Shown here: piece by piece, positions 8,125 through 16,922 of the stretch
How the letters are laid out: every line of letters starts with the position of its first letter
Position numbering within the stretch: position 1 is the first letter of the stretch
Assembly (NCBI GenBank): GCA_041689775.1
Contig: JBDNFP010000155.1
Span: 1-23,474 of the forward strand
Direction of reading: 5' to 3'
Length of the DNA: 23,474 nucleotides
DNA from: JBDNFP01 sp041689775
Lineage (GTDB): Bacteria > Bacteroidota > Bacteroidia > Cytophagales > Spirosomataceae
Translations under genes and position numbers: made by a program
The notes under the pieces: generated by a model
What the model was told of the DNA's origin: nothing
Seen by the model: the letters and a program-made list of their open reading frames with translations, nothing else
Databases searched by the model: none

Positions 8125-9140
8125 GGATCAATCAAAGTTATTGATACGGCAAATAAGGCTTCTGTTTCGTCAATAGTAATAGGATCTGGTATTCCTAATA
8201 ATTTATAGCGTTGTCTGAGATTTTCCAACCCCACTCCCATAGACTCAATATCAGTAAGCCTGGGCTGCCGGTTATTTTCTACCGTAATGACGCCGGGCTC
8301 CTGATGATAAATCTTGACTAATAGGGGTTTAGTACCCGATAGGGTATTATGTTTAATACAGTTTTCGACTAATAATTGTAAAGAAAACGCCGGTAAAAGC
8401 ATTGACTCTACGTCTTCTTCCACATCAATTACCACGTGTAAAGCACCTTCATACCGAAACCGAAGCATGTAGATGTAGCTTTCCAGGAAAGTCAATTCTT
8501 CCCTTAGAGTCGTACTGTTTTCGTTGTGCTTCGACAGAAAATGACGGTATACGGCCGATAGACGGAGGACAAACTGTTCGGCGTTATCATCCTTTTCGTG
8601 AATCATGGCCCGTAGTGTACCCAACGAATTAAACAGGAAATGTGGGTTGATCTGCTGCTTCAATCCTTCCAACTCGGCCACCAAATTCTCGAAGCGCAAT
8701 TGGTCATTTTGACGTCTTAACGTTTCCTTTTGCTGCATTCCGACGAAAGCGTACTGAATCACGGAAGCCAGGGTAATGGCAAAGCCCAAACGAATCAAAA
8801 GCTGGTAATCTCTGATATTATAAATGTCCGACGAAATAGGGAGCCATTTTAACTCTATCAATAAGAAGTAAAGTAACAAGATCATTAAATCGCAAAACGC
8901 AATAACTATAATTCTACGCCAAAAATGCAAGCCCTGTTTGTTTCTAAGATAGATGGCTACATGGTAGTTAATAAACCACATACCAAATAAAAAAACAGAT
9001 AGAATAAACCAAACAACGGGTATTTTTTCGGCGGGTATCGTGGGGCCTTTACGACTCAAAATTCCGACGGCTGGAATCATGATCGAACAGAATACACCAA
9101 GCCAGGTTATTCGTTTTTGCATAGTATTGGAAACTGCCAC
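8121..9140 (-). CDS. LytS/YehU-type sensor histidine kinase
   Basis: This 339-residue membrane sensor kinase is the partner of the overlapping LytTR regulator. Four hydrophobic segments occupy roughly residues 12-30, 42-62, 77-96 and 115-135, then a short coiled coil (QQKETLRRQNDQLRFENL) leads to the His_kinase domain. The phospho-acceptor is H167 in INPHFLFNSL. The GHKL ATPase part shows the N-box LLVENCIKHN and the G-box GVGLENLRQRYKLLG. There is no large extracytoplasmic sensor domain, so the signal is probably sensed in or at the membrane. An alternative start six codons downstream (MQKRITW) is possible. It lies 144 bp downstream of apbE on the same strand and may or may not be read from the nqr promoter. 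Confidence 0.93.
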   Translation of the reverse strand: MAVSNTMQKRITWLGVFCSIMIPAVGILSRKGPTIPAEKIPVVWFILSVFLFGMWFINYHVAIYLRNKQGLHFWRRIIVIAFCDLMILLLYFLLIELKWLPISSDIYNIRDYQLLIRLGFAITLASVIQYAFVGMQQKETLRRQNDQLRFENLVAELEGLKQQINPHFLFNSLGTLRAMIHEKDDNAEQFVLRLSAVYRHFLSKHNENSTTLREELTFLESYIYMLRFRYEGALHVVIDVEEDVESMLLPAFSLQLLVENCIKHNTLSGTKPLLVKIYHQEPGVITVENNRQPRLTDIESMGVGLENLRQRYKLLGIPDPITIDETEALFAVSITLIDP

Positions 9141-9284
9141 TTTGAGTAAAAGCGCAGATTGACCCGATGGATGGTTTTCCTAAATCAGAAATAAGGTAGC
9201 TAAGATATTAAAATACTTACAGAAGAACTCCTACAAAGTTGGAAGGAGGCAAAAAATAAGAAATATAGAAGTAATACAACGTCT

Positions 9285-10283
9285 TTATTCTACCGCCTCA
9301 GCCTCAAAATTCTCTGATTGATAGACACGGAGTGAACCGTCCGGCTCAGCCACAATACCGTACAGAGCGAGGCCCCGGGCTTTGGAAAGGGGAATTGCTT
9401 TTTCCAGCCCCATGATCAGAAACGCCGTAGCGTAAGCGTCCGCGGTCATGCAGTCGTCCGCCAATACGGAAATACTAAGAAGGGTATGGGTAATGGGGAA
9501 ACCTGTATGCGGGTCAATAGCGTGGCTGTATCGTTTGCCGTCGCGCTCCACAAATTTACGGTAGCTACCCGAGGTAGCCAACGCCTTGCCGTCGAGGGTA
9601 ACTACGGCTTGCAACGGGCGATTGGCCTCCGAAGAATTAACGGGTTTGTCAATACCTATCCGCCAGATTTCGCCCCGTTCGTTTTTACCTTCTGCCCGTA
9701 CTTCACCACCTACTTCAACAAGGTAGTTTTTTACGCCTCGTTTTTTGAAAAAATCAGCCAGCACATCGACGGTGTACCCTTGGGCAATAGCGTTAAAATC
9801 AATCGCGATTTCGGGAATTTCTTTGACCAATCGTCCCGCTTGTAAACTAACTTTCTGGTAACCAATTTGTTGCAATAAACTATCAACTTGGGATGAATCA
9901 GGGGGTGAAAGTCCCTTTTTGTAGCTAAACCCCCACGCTTTTACGAGTGGGCCCACGGTACAGTCAAAGGCTCCATCGGTAACTTCGGATACTTCCCACG
10001 CCTTTTGGTACACGTTAGAGAAATGACTATCAGCCCGCGCCACTTCATCATTGGCATTGAGTAGGGTGATAAGGGAGGTACTATCCCACAAAGACATGCT
10101 GTGGTCAATGACCCGAAAGAGGCTATCTACCGACCCGGAGAGATCGCGGAAGACCTCATCTTCGTAGACGATTCGGAAGGTAGTTCCCTGCGCATTTCCT
10201 TCCAGAGTTGTGTATCCAGCCTTTGGAGGTTGGCAGGCTACACAATAAAGAATAGTACTTACCAAAAAAAGTCTCCGGATCAT
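9285..10283 (-). CDS. apbE: FAD:protein FMN transferase (ApbE), lipoprotein
   Basis: This 332-residue flavin transferase takes FMN from FAD and links it by a phosphoester to a threonine in target proteins. In this operon the natural targets are NqrB and NqrC. The N-terminus MIRRLFLVSTILYCVAC is a lipoprotein signal with Cys17 as lipidation site, placing the enzyme on the periplasmic side where the flavin-carrying loops lie. Family motifs are EGNAQGTTFRIVYED, HSMSLWDSTS, AIDFNAIAQGYTVDVLADFF, EVGGEVRAEGKN and YSHAIDPHTGFPITH, followed by DDCMTADAYATAFLIMG with the metal-binding Asp. The ATG overlaps the nqrF stop by 4 nt (ATGA), so it is the last gene of the nqr operon. Confidence 0.95.
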   Translation of the reverse strand: MIRRLFLVSTILYCVACQPPKAGYTTLEGNAQGTTFRIVYEDEVFRDLSGSVDSLFRVIDHSMSLWDSTSLITLLNANDEVARADSHFSNVYQKAWEVSEVTDGAFDCTVGPLVKAWGFSYKKGLSPPDSSQVDSLLQQIGYQKVSLQAGRLVKEIPEIAIDFNAIAQGYTVDVLADFFKKRGVKNYLVEVGGEVRAEGKNERGEIWRIGIDKPVNSSEANRPLQAVVTLDGKALATSGSYRKFVERDGKRYSHAIDPHTGFPITHTLLSISVLADDCMTADAYATAFLIMGLEKAIPLSKARGLALYGIVAEPDGSLRVYQSENFEAEAVE

Positions 10284-11584
10284 CCACCAAAATCATCAAA
10301 GGCCACTTGTTCGGAAGGGATTCCCCAGTCGTCGGCCATTTTCAGAACCGATTGGTTCATCATGGGCGGTCCGCAAAAATAGACTTCCAGATCTTCTGGC
10401 TCAGGATGCTTACTCAGAAATTCTTTGATTACTACCTGATGGACAAAACCCTTAAAACCGTCTCCGGTTGGGTCACTGATATCTTCCTTTAAGGTCCAGT
10501 TATCCTCCGGCAAAGGGTTATCAAGTGCTACTACACATTTGAAATTAGGAAATTCCTTTTCTATCTGCCGAAACTCATCAATGTAAAACAATTCCTTCTT
10601 GGTACGGCCACCGTAAAAGAAGGTAACCTTACGATTGGTCTTCAAGGTATGAAACAAGTGGAAAAGGTGCGACCGCATCGGAGCCATGCCCGCGCCACCA
10701 CCAATATACAACATTTCGCGGTCGGTTTCTTTGATAAGAAACTCCCCGTAGGGTCCGGAAATCATTACTTTATCACCCAATTTTAGGTTAAAAATGTAGG
10801 ACGAAGCGACTCCTGGGTTTACATCCTTCCAACCATTTTTTTCGCGGTCGAAGGGCGGAGAAGCAATCCGAACGGTGAGTTTGACGATATTTCCTTCGGC
10901 GGGGTGATTGGCCATGGAGTAAGCCCGGAATATGGGTTCATCGTTGACCATTTTTAGTGGCCACAGCCCAAACTTATCCCAGTCTTCCTGAAACTTATCG
11001 GGTCGGTCGTGGTATGCGGGGTGGGCCGTAATATCCATATCTTCGTACTTCACCACGGTCTCGGGTATATCAATCTGAATATACCCGCCGGCTTCAAAGT
11101 CCAAGTGTTCTCCTTCGGGTAGCTTAACTTCAAACTCCTTGATAAACGTAGCCACGTTGTAGTTGGAGGTAACGGTACATTCTAGTTTTTTGATGCCAAA
11201 AACCTCTTCCGGTATCCCGATTTTCATATTCTCCTTCACTTTTACCTGACAGGCTAGCCGGAGGTTGTCTTTCACTTCCCGGCGATTGAGGTGATTGGTT
11301 TCGGTTGGGAGTACTTCGCCACCGCCTTCAAAAACCCGACAAGTACACATGGCACAGGTACCACCTCCCCCGCAGGCCGAAGCCAAAAATAAATCGTACG
11401 ATGCCAAAGTGGATAGCAAAGAAGAACCCGGCTTTACCGTCAGGGGAGCGTCCTGATTGCCATTCACTATAATCTGCACGTCACCTTGCGGCAAGAGCTT
11501 GGCTTTGGCGATTAGAATTAGAAAGGCCAGAAGTAGCACAATCAGTATAAAAACCACAACACTGGAAGTAAGTACAGGAAGCAT
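10280..11584 (-). CDS. nqrF: Na+-translocating NADH:quinone reductase subunit F
   Basis: This 434-residue electron-entry subunit of Na+-NQR oxidises NADH via FAD and passes electrons through a 2Fe-2S centre. One N-terminal membrane helix (residues 7-27) anchors it. The ferredoxin domain has cluster ligands C71, C77, C80 and C112 (ACGGGGTCAMCTC then RLACQVKV). The FAD-binding segment includes FRAYSMANHP, and the NADH-binding domain has YIGGGAGMAPMRSHL and the C-terminal EVYFCGPPMMNQ; the final residues AFDDFGG match the usual C-terminus. Complete and intact. Gap to nqrE is 75 bp; overlaps apbE by 4 nt. Confidence 0.97.
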   Translation of the reverse strand: MLPVLTSSVVVFILIVLLLAFLILIAKAKLLPQGDVQIIVNGNQDAPLTVKPGSSLLSTLASYDLFLASACGGGGTCAMCTCRVFEGGGEVLPTETNHLNRREVKDNLRLACQVKVKENMKIGIPEEVFGIKKLECTVTSNYNVATFIKEFEVKLPEGEHLDFEAGGYIQIDIPETVVKYEDMDITAHPAYHDRPDKFQEDWDKFGLWPLKMVNDEPIFRAYSMANHPAEGNIVKLTVRIASPPFDREKNGWKDVNPGVASSYIFNLKLGDKVMISGPYGEFLIKETDREMLYIGGGAGMAPMRSHLFHLFHTLKTNRKVTFFYGGRTKKELFYIDEFRQIEKEFPNFKCVVALDNPLPEDNWTLKEDISDPTGDGFKGFVHQVVIKEFLSKHPEPEDLEVYFCGPPMMNQSVLKMADDWGIPSEQVAFDDFGG

Positions 11585-11659
11585 AAGTAAAGTTAAGTCT
11601 TAAAATTATCGCATCAGTTTACGTAACGGCCTAGCCCGTCTGCAGTCCTTCTTGATTAA

Positions 11660-12274
11660 TTATAACTTGATACCGGAAAAACTCAGAAACGCCATTCCCA
11701 TCAAAGCGGTAATGATCATGGCAATACCTAAGCCTTGCAAGGGTTCGGGAATGTTAGAGTAGCGCAGGCGCTCTCGAATGGCCGCCAATAGTACAATGGC
11801 CAGGAAAAACCCGATGCCAGCACCCAAAGAAAAAACACCCGTTTCGGTAAAGTTGTATTCACGCTCTTGCATGAAAAGGGAGGTGCCCAGAATCGAGCAG
11901 TTTACCGTAATCAGGGGCAGAAAGATACCGAGGGATGTGTAAAGAGCCGGCATAAACTTTTCCACTACCATTTCTACCAGCTGAACCGCCCCGGCAATGG
12001 TAGAAATAAACAGGATAAAGGCCAGAAAGGTAAGGTCAACGGTAGCCAAAGAAGGGTGCACCCAGCTGAGGGCTCCCTCTTTCAACATGTAGGTAAGAAT
12101 AAAGTAGTTGAGCGGCGTAGTAAGGAGCATCACAAAAATGACCGCTAGTCCTAGTCCGAACGCCGTTTTGATTTTCTTGGAAACGGCCAGATAGGAACAC
12201 ATTCCCAAAAAGAACGCAAAGATTACGTTCTCAACGAAGATAGACTTTATCAGAAGGTTTAATAAATGCTGCAT
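11660..12274 (-). CDS. nqrE: Na+-translocating NADH:quinone reductase subunit E
   Basis: This 204-residue integral membrane subunit has six predicted helices. NqrD and NqrE form an inverted pair around an iron centre in the middle of the membrane. The conserved half-helix cysteines are C26 in FFLGMCSYLAV and C126 in ITVNCSILG, both retained, so the metal site should be functional. Length equals that of known NqrE proteins. It is the fifth gene of the minus-strand nqr operon, 92 bp after nqrD. Confidence 0.97.
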   Translation of the reverse strand: MQHLLNLLIKSIFVENVIFAFFLGMCSYLAVSKKIKTAFGLGLAVIFVMLLTTPLNYFILTYMLKEGALSWVHPSLATVDLTFLAFILFISTIAGAVQLVEMVVEKFMPALYTSLGIFLPLITVNCSILGTSLFMQEREYNFTETGVFSLGAGIGFFLAIVLLAAIRERLRYSNIPEPLQGLGIAMIITALMGMAFLSFSGIKL

Positions 12275-12366
12275 TTTTTCGGAGTTAAGAAGTAAAAAGC
12301 TTGGAAATTGATGTGTTTGAGGGCGTACCTATCAACAATCAACTCCTCCACTTTCAATGTGTGCAT

Positions 12367-13050
12367 CTAGGATACATTCACTAGTTTGGTATTCCTGCTT
12401 CGTTGCCACCATATATAGATACCAATGATGAAAAGCGCCGCCGGAGGAAGTACCATCAAACCATTATTGACATAGCCAATGTCGTACAACCATTGAGGTA
12501 CAAATTGGATGCCCATGATCGTTCCCGCACCAAAAAATTCACGGAAAATAGCTACCACAATTAGGATCAGACCGTAGCCAACACCATTACCAATACCGTC
12601 CAAAAACGCAGGCCAGGGCTTTTGCGACAACGCAAAGGCTTCGAGCCGGCCCATCACAATACAATTGGTGATGATTAGCCCCACAAACACCGCCAGTTTT
12701 TTACTGACGTCAAACATATAGGCTTTAAGTACCTGATCCACAATGGTCACCAGCATGGCTACTACAATCAGCTGCACAATGATCCGGATACGGGTTGGGA
12801 TCGATTTACGGATCAGGGATATGATTAGGTTGGAGAAGGACGTTACGAAAATAACCCCCAATGACATGATCAGAGCAGGTTTTACCTGAACCGTTACCGC
12901 CAGCGCGGAACAAATACCCAGCACTTGCACCGTAATCGGATTATTATCGTCGAGCGGATCACGCAAGGTTTGCACATTTTTTTTCGAAAATAACGCCTCT
13001 CTCTTTTTCTCTACCTTCACCGGGGCTTCGGTCGTTGCGTCTGTACTCAT
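12367..13050 (-). CDS. nqrD: Na+-translocating NADH:quinone reductase subunit D
   Basis: This 227-residue integral membrane subunit with six helices is homologous to NqrE. The iron-centre cysteines are C47 in VLGICSALAVT and C130 in IITNCIVMGR. It carries a charged N-terminal extension of about 25 residues (MSTDATTEAPVKVEKKREAL) before the family start near FSKKNVQTLRDPL; this extension lengthens it compared with the roughly 210-residue Vibrio form. Frame intact, 40 bp after nqrC. Confidence 0.97.
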   Translation of the reverse strand: MSTDATTEAPVKVEKKREALFSKKNVQTLRDPLDDNNPITVQVLGICSALAVTVQVKPALIMSLGVIFVTSFSNLIISLIRKSIPTRIRIIVQLIVVAMLVTIVDQVLKAYMFDVSKKLAVFVGLIITNCIVMGRLEAFALSQKPWPAFLDGIGNGVGYGLILIVVAIFREFFGAGTIMGIQFVPQWLYDIGYVNNGLMVLPPAALFIIGIYIWWQRSRNTKLVNVS

Positions 13051-13090
13051 GGGTGTTGTTATTTTAGATTATCTAACTTCTATCTTTTCG

Positions 13091-13792
13091 TTATTTCTTC
13101 ACTTTTCCAAAGTAGGTCAGGTAAGGTTCAATGCAGTTTTTTAGCATTTCGTCCGTACCGTTGGAAGTAATCGTACCTCCCGATATAGCATCTACCCGAT
13201 GCTCATCTCCGTAGGGTATTTTGGCGGTTGTCTTCACTACATTGACGGAAACGAATTCCCCGTCAGCCATAATTTGCTTTCCCTGAAATTGCTCCTGGAA
13301 GGGCTTTTCGGCTATCTCGGCGCCCAAACCCGGCGTTTCGCCTTTGTGGTCGAAGTAAGCAGCATATACTGTATTGAAATCATTTTCCAGCGAAACATAG
13401 CCCCAAATAGGCCCCCACAAACCCACACCCCGCACCGGCACAATGTAGTATTGCTTTCCCCCTTCGCCCTGGTATACATACAGCGGTAGCCGACGTTCAT
13501 CCGGGGCTTTATTAATTTCGTTTTTCAGCTGAACCGACTTTGCATCCACTCCTTCCATTTTTTCTCCGGAAGAATTCAATACCATCTCCTTGATATTATC
13601 ATCGTAGGCGTTTTCTATCTGTCCACGCTCGGAATAGTCGAGCCGGACTGCTTTCAGAATATTGGACTTCGTATCCAGTGCGATGTTTGCCTCCTGGGCA
13701 GGTTTGAGTCCTTCGGCTGTCACGGCCAGAATAACGGCCGTCAGGATGGAAAGTACCGCCGCGTAAATAAGGGTATATTGGTTACTATGCAC
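13091..13792 (-). CDS. nqrC: Na+-translocating NADH:quinone reductase subunit C
   Basis: This 233-residue subunit carries covalent FMN. A single N-terminal membrane helix (residues 8-26, YTLIYAAVLSILTAVILAV) anchors a periplasmic FMN-binding domain. The flavinylation motif reads DAISGGTIT, with T207 as the expected FMN-bearing residue; the usual SGAT is SGGT here, a mild variant within the D-G/A-x-S/T-x-A-T pattern used by ApbE. VRGVGLWGPIWGYVSLE and GLGAEI are the conserved segments lining the flavin. The start overlaps the end of nqrB by 8 nt. Intact. Confidence 0.97.
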   Translation of the reverse strand: MHSNQYTLIYAAVLSILTAVILAVTAEGLKPAQEANIALDTKSNILKAVRLDYSERGQIENAYDDNIKEMVLNSSGEKMEGVDAKSVQLKNEINKAPDERRLPLYVYQGEGGKQYYIVPVRGVGLWGPIWGYVSLENDFNTVYAAYFDHKGETPGLGAEIAEKPFQEQFQGKQIMADGEFVSVNVVKTTAKIPYGDEHRVDAISGGTITSNGTDEMLKNCIEPYLTYFGKVKK

Positions 13793-14942
13793 GTTTGATC
13801 CGGGTTTTAATATGTTGTTCTACGACAAGGTTATCAATCAGAGGAGCGAACACGTTCATCAATAATATACTGAGCATCACTCCTTCAGGATACGCTGGAT
13901 TAAATACACGTAGGATTACCGTGAAGGCTCCGATCATAATACCATAAATCCATTTCCCTTTTTCGGTATGAGCCGCGCTGACGGGGTCAGTGGCCATGTA
14001 TACAGCGCCAAAAGCAAAGCTACCGATCAGCAGGTGGTAGTAAGCCGGTGTATGCATGGCGTGGGTAGGAATATCAACTGGGGCGAGCAGATTCATCACC
14101 AGCCCCATTCCGATTAATCCGATACAGCACGAAACAATAATTTTCCAACTTCCTACGCCAGAACCAATCAAAACAACAGCCCCAATGAGGCAGGCAAAGG
14201 CGCTAGTTTCACCAATAGAACCCTGTTCAAAACCCCAAAACATATCCGAAACTGAGGGTAGCAGGTTGAAGTCACTATCGAAAGTAACCAAATTAGTAGC
14301 CCCGGAGTATGCGTCCACCAGCGCATGACCCACTTCGGGTGAGAGGTCGGTCCAGATATCGCCACTCATGTAGGCGGGAAAAGAGAAGAACAGAAAAGCT
14401 CGCGCTAACAAGGCAGGGTTCATGAAATTCATGCCCGTACCGCCAAATATTTCTTTACCCAGTACCGTACAAAAAATAGCCGCTAACGCTACCATCCATA
14501 ATGGGATAGTTATGGGTAAGGTCAGGGGTATGAGCATGCCCGTGACGAGGTAGCCTTCGCTGACCTGATGCCCGCGCAGCACCGCAAAAATAAACTCGAC
14601 CCCTAAGCCGACGGCGTACGAGACAATGACAATGGGAAGTACCTTCTGGAAACCAAAAAGAAAGCTATCAAACCAGGAAACGGTCATTCCGTAGGCCTGA
14701 TAGTGCTGATGCCCTACGTTCCACATACCAAAGAGAAGCGTGGGTATTAACGCTATGATGACCACAAACATAGTCCGTTTTAGATCCATGGCGTCACGAA
14801 TGTGCACGCCTTGCTCGGTGGTGTGGCCCGGTACAAAAAGAAATGTTTCGAGGGCATCAAACGCGGGGTGTAGTTTTTCAAATCGTCCCCCTTTACTAAA
14901 ATGTGGTTTCAGAGAATCAACTAAGCTTCGGATTGGTTTCAC
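13785..14942 (-). CDS. nqrB: Na+-translocating NADH:quinone reductase subunit B
   Basis: This 385-residue polytopic subunit (about ten helices) forms the sodium channel part of the complex and carries covalent FMN and riboflavin. The flavinylation motif DAYSGATNLV places FMN on T216. Other family marks are the N-terminal HPAFDALETFLFVPGHTT, GVHIRDAMDLKRTM and the late MATDPVSAAHTEKGKWIYG. The amino end is somewhat shorter than the Vibrio protein but all core segments are present. It overlaps nqrC by 8 nt and follows nqrA after a 154-bp gap. Confidence 0.97.
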   Translation of the reverse strand: MKPIRSLVDSLKPHFSKGGRFEKLHPAFDALETFLFVPGHTTEQGVHIRDAMDLKRTMFVVIIALIPTLLFGMWNVGHQHYQAYGMTVSWFDSFLFGFQKVLPIVIVSYAVGLGVEFIFAVLRGHQVSEGYLVTGMLIPLTLPITIPLWMVALAAIFCTVLGKEIFGGTGMNFMNPALLARAFLFFSFPAYMSGDIWTDLSPEVGHALVDAYSGATNLVTFDSDFNLLPSVSDMFWGFEQGSIGETSAFACLIGAVVLIGSGVGSWKIIVSCCIGLIGMGLVMNLLAPVDIPTHAMHTPAYYHLLIGSFAFGAVYMATDPVSAAHTEKGKWIYGIMIGAFTVILRVFNPAYPEGVMLSILLMNVFAPLIDNLVVEQHIKTRIKRA

Positions 14943-15096
14943 AGATATGCTCAGATAATGTGATTAATTTGATTTAACTAGTATATTTTGAGTTCAGTGT
15001 TCAGGAGTAGAAAGTTAAAAGACCTATTACCCTTAAAATCAAACACTTTCAACGCATTAACTTTAAACTCATACACTCTTGACTACTCCGCAGTCC

Positions 15097-16461
15097 CTAC
15101 CCTTCTTGCCTTATGTAGTCTAGGCCTTCGGAGATGATACGCTGTACCTCAATCTTGGAAGTACACATAAACTCACAGAGCGCAAAGTCTTCTTCGGCCA
15201 CTTCGTAGATACCCAATGCCTCCATTCTCTCAATATCCCGCGCCAGAATCGCTTTTAGCAGAAACACCGGCATAATGTTCATGGGTAGTACTTTATCGTA
15301 CTGCCCGGTCATGACAAAGGCCCGCTCCTCCCCGTGCATATTGGTATTTAGGGTGTAGCTTTTCTTTGGAAACAGCCACGAAAAATACGAATGCGACAGG
15401 CTCAACTTTTCCAGCCCCGGCGTCAGCCACCCCAAAAACTCCGGTTCATCACCTTCGGGTATGACCGTGATTTGATTGGTATAGTGCGACACAAAGTCGT
15501 CTATTAAAGTGGTAGTACCCGAAAGCACATTCCCTTGTATGATCCTCGGTTTTGCCTCATTGATTCGATTTTCTAGTAGGGTAGATAATTTCTGACCAGT
15601 CAGTACAGAATAGTATTGGCGACCCGAAACTGAACTACCCGTTAAGGCTACGGTGCGGTCGGCGCGGTAGCGACCTTCCTTAAAGAGCCTACCAATAATG
15701 ATCACGTCCTGCGGATGCACAAACCAAACTGTCTCTCCCCGACGGATCGGATCAATATGATGAATCTGAATTCCCACGTTTCCAGCCGGATGAGGCCCTT
15801 GGATCGAGTGAATATAGTCGGGGGATACCGACTTTATGTCTCCATCATTGAGGTCTTTTTCGCCGCCACCTTTTCGGAGGCAAACATTTAGATTTCCAGC
15901 CGCTAATTTATCCAAAACAGCTAGTCCAGCCTGGAAATTATCCCGGTCAGAATCTACAATAAATCCTAAATCAGGAGCCAGCGGAGCCGTATCAAAACAA
16001 GACACAAAGATAGCCTTAGGGGTATCTTCTGGATTGGCTATCAGCGAGAAAGGTCTCTGACGTATATAACTCCAACAGCCACCTTCGAGGAGCCTCTCCA
16101 CGATCCTCTCACGGGATTGTGTAAGCGGATCAACAGGTTCGTGTTGTACGTACTTGCGCTCCGACCGATCCGGAATAATCCTGATCTCCATTATACGTCG
16201 TTTTGCACCCCGAACTACCTCTGCGACCTCCCCACTGACGGGGGAAACAAACTGAATCTTTGGGTTATGCTTATCAAAAAACACGGGTTGACCGGCCAAT
16301 ACTTCGTCTCCGGCCTCAACGGTAAGCTTAGGTACTACCCCAGAAAAATCAGGTGGTTTGACGGCTATAACGTCTGAGACAGGTAGGTTAGAAGTAGTAT
16401 ATTCAGCCGCGCCCATGAGTTTGATGTCGAAGCCTTTTTGTAGTCTTACTAATTTACCCAT
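15097..16461 (-). CDS. nqrA: Na+-translocating NADH:quinone reductase subunit A
   Basis: This 454-residue soluble subunit docks on NqrB at the cytoplasmic face and takes part in quinone handling. The ATG at 16459-16461 is chosen because the family begins with KLVRLQKGFDIKLMG (compare the IxIKKGLDIPI form); the open frame reaches back to 16578 but adds a basic, AT-rich 39-residue tail with no homology. A biotinyl/RnfC-like beta domain follows (KPPDFSGVVPKLTVEAGDEV, SPVSGEVAEVVRGAKRR), then an SLBB-like part (HIDPIRRGETVWFVHPQDV). The C-terminal region includes MNIMPVFLLKAI and LCEFMCTSKIEVQ. It is the first gene of the operon, so the promoter should lie in the gap to its right. Confidence 0.97.
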   Translation of the reverse strand: MGKLVRLQKGFDIKLMGAAEYTTSNLPVSDVIAVKPPDFSGVVPKLTVEAGDEVLAGQPVFFDKHNPKIQFVSPVSGEVAEVVRGAKRRIMEIRIIPDRSERKYVQHEPVDPLTQSRERIVERLLEGGCWSYIRQRPFSLIANPEDTPKAIFVSCFDTAPLAPDLGFIVDSDRDNFQAGLAVLDKLAAGNLNVCLRKGGGEKDLNDGDIKSVSPDYIHSIQGPHPAGNVGIQIHHIDPIRRGETVWFVHPQDVIIIGRLFKEGRYRADRTVALTGSSVSGRQYYSVLTGQKLSTLLENRINEAKPRIIQGNVLSGTTTLIDDFVSHYTNQITVIPEGDEPEFLGWLTPGLEKLSLSHSYFSWLFPKKSYTLNTNMHGEERAFVMTGQYDKVLPMNIMPVFLLKAILARDIERMEALGIYEVAEEDFALCEFMCTSKIEVQRIISEGLDYIRQEG

Positions 16462-16922
16462 AGTGCTATTAAATCCCTTAATAATACAAATCAAAGAAAT
16501 TAAAATTCGTTTCCTACTCTTTTCGGAAAATATTTTTTTAATTTTTAATAAAAATCGGTTGATTTTTTCGCGCGGCACTCTTGATGACTCTATTTACTTA
16601 AAATCAAGGAGTTCTGCAAACCTTATGTTTCAAAAAAATAATTCAACTCGTTTATAACGTTTTCAAGAGCATCAAGAAGGCGCTTAAAAGGGCTTGGACA
16701 AGCCGGAGAGGAAAACATTACCGTTAAATTAAAAGTTGGCGTGCCCTCGGTTAGGAATTGGGGGCCTCAACAGTAGATATTTTGAGGAGTAATTATCGGA
16801 GCTAACACATATTCACCATTTTATTTTTTTTACGAAGCCTTAGTGAGCACCTCCAATTCCAAAATACCACTATATATCGTATTTTGCCTGCGCATTCCTA
16901 AACCAACTCCATACCTGAAACA
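16462..16922. other. Divergent intergenic region nqrA / hsdR
   Basis: This 461-base gap between the housekeeping operon and the defence island holds the nqr promoter on its left. It also has a plus-strand frame at 16638-16775 whose conceptual peptide includes VKLKVGVPSVRNW and ends at TAG, and this resembles the recognition helix of transposase HTH domains. On the right is a possible hsdR promoter (GTATTTTG near 16880). No intact gene is seen. The region marks the left boundary of the island and may hold a decayed mobile-element scar. Confidence 0.4.
16492..16499 (-). promoter_or_regulatory. nqrA: Candidate -7 element for the nqr operon
   Basis: Read on the minus strand, TTTCTTTG is one mismatch from the Bacteroidota -7 consensus TAnnTTTG and lies about 30 bases upstream of the nqrA ATG. 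A matching -33 TTG was not found at a standard distance. This is a weak call based on one box. Confidence 0.3.

Noticed and set aside
16462..16578. 39-residue N-terminal extension of NqrA
   Set aside because: Basic, AT-rich and unlike any NqrA; conserved sequence starts right at the ATG at 16459-16461.
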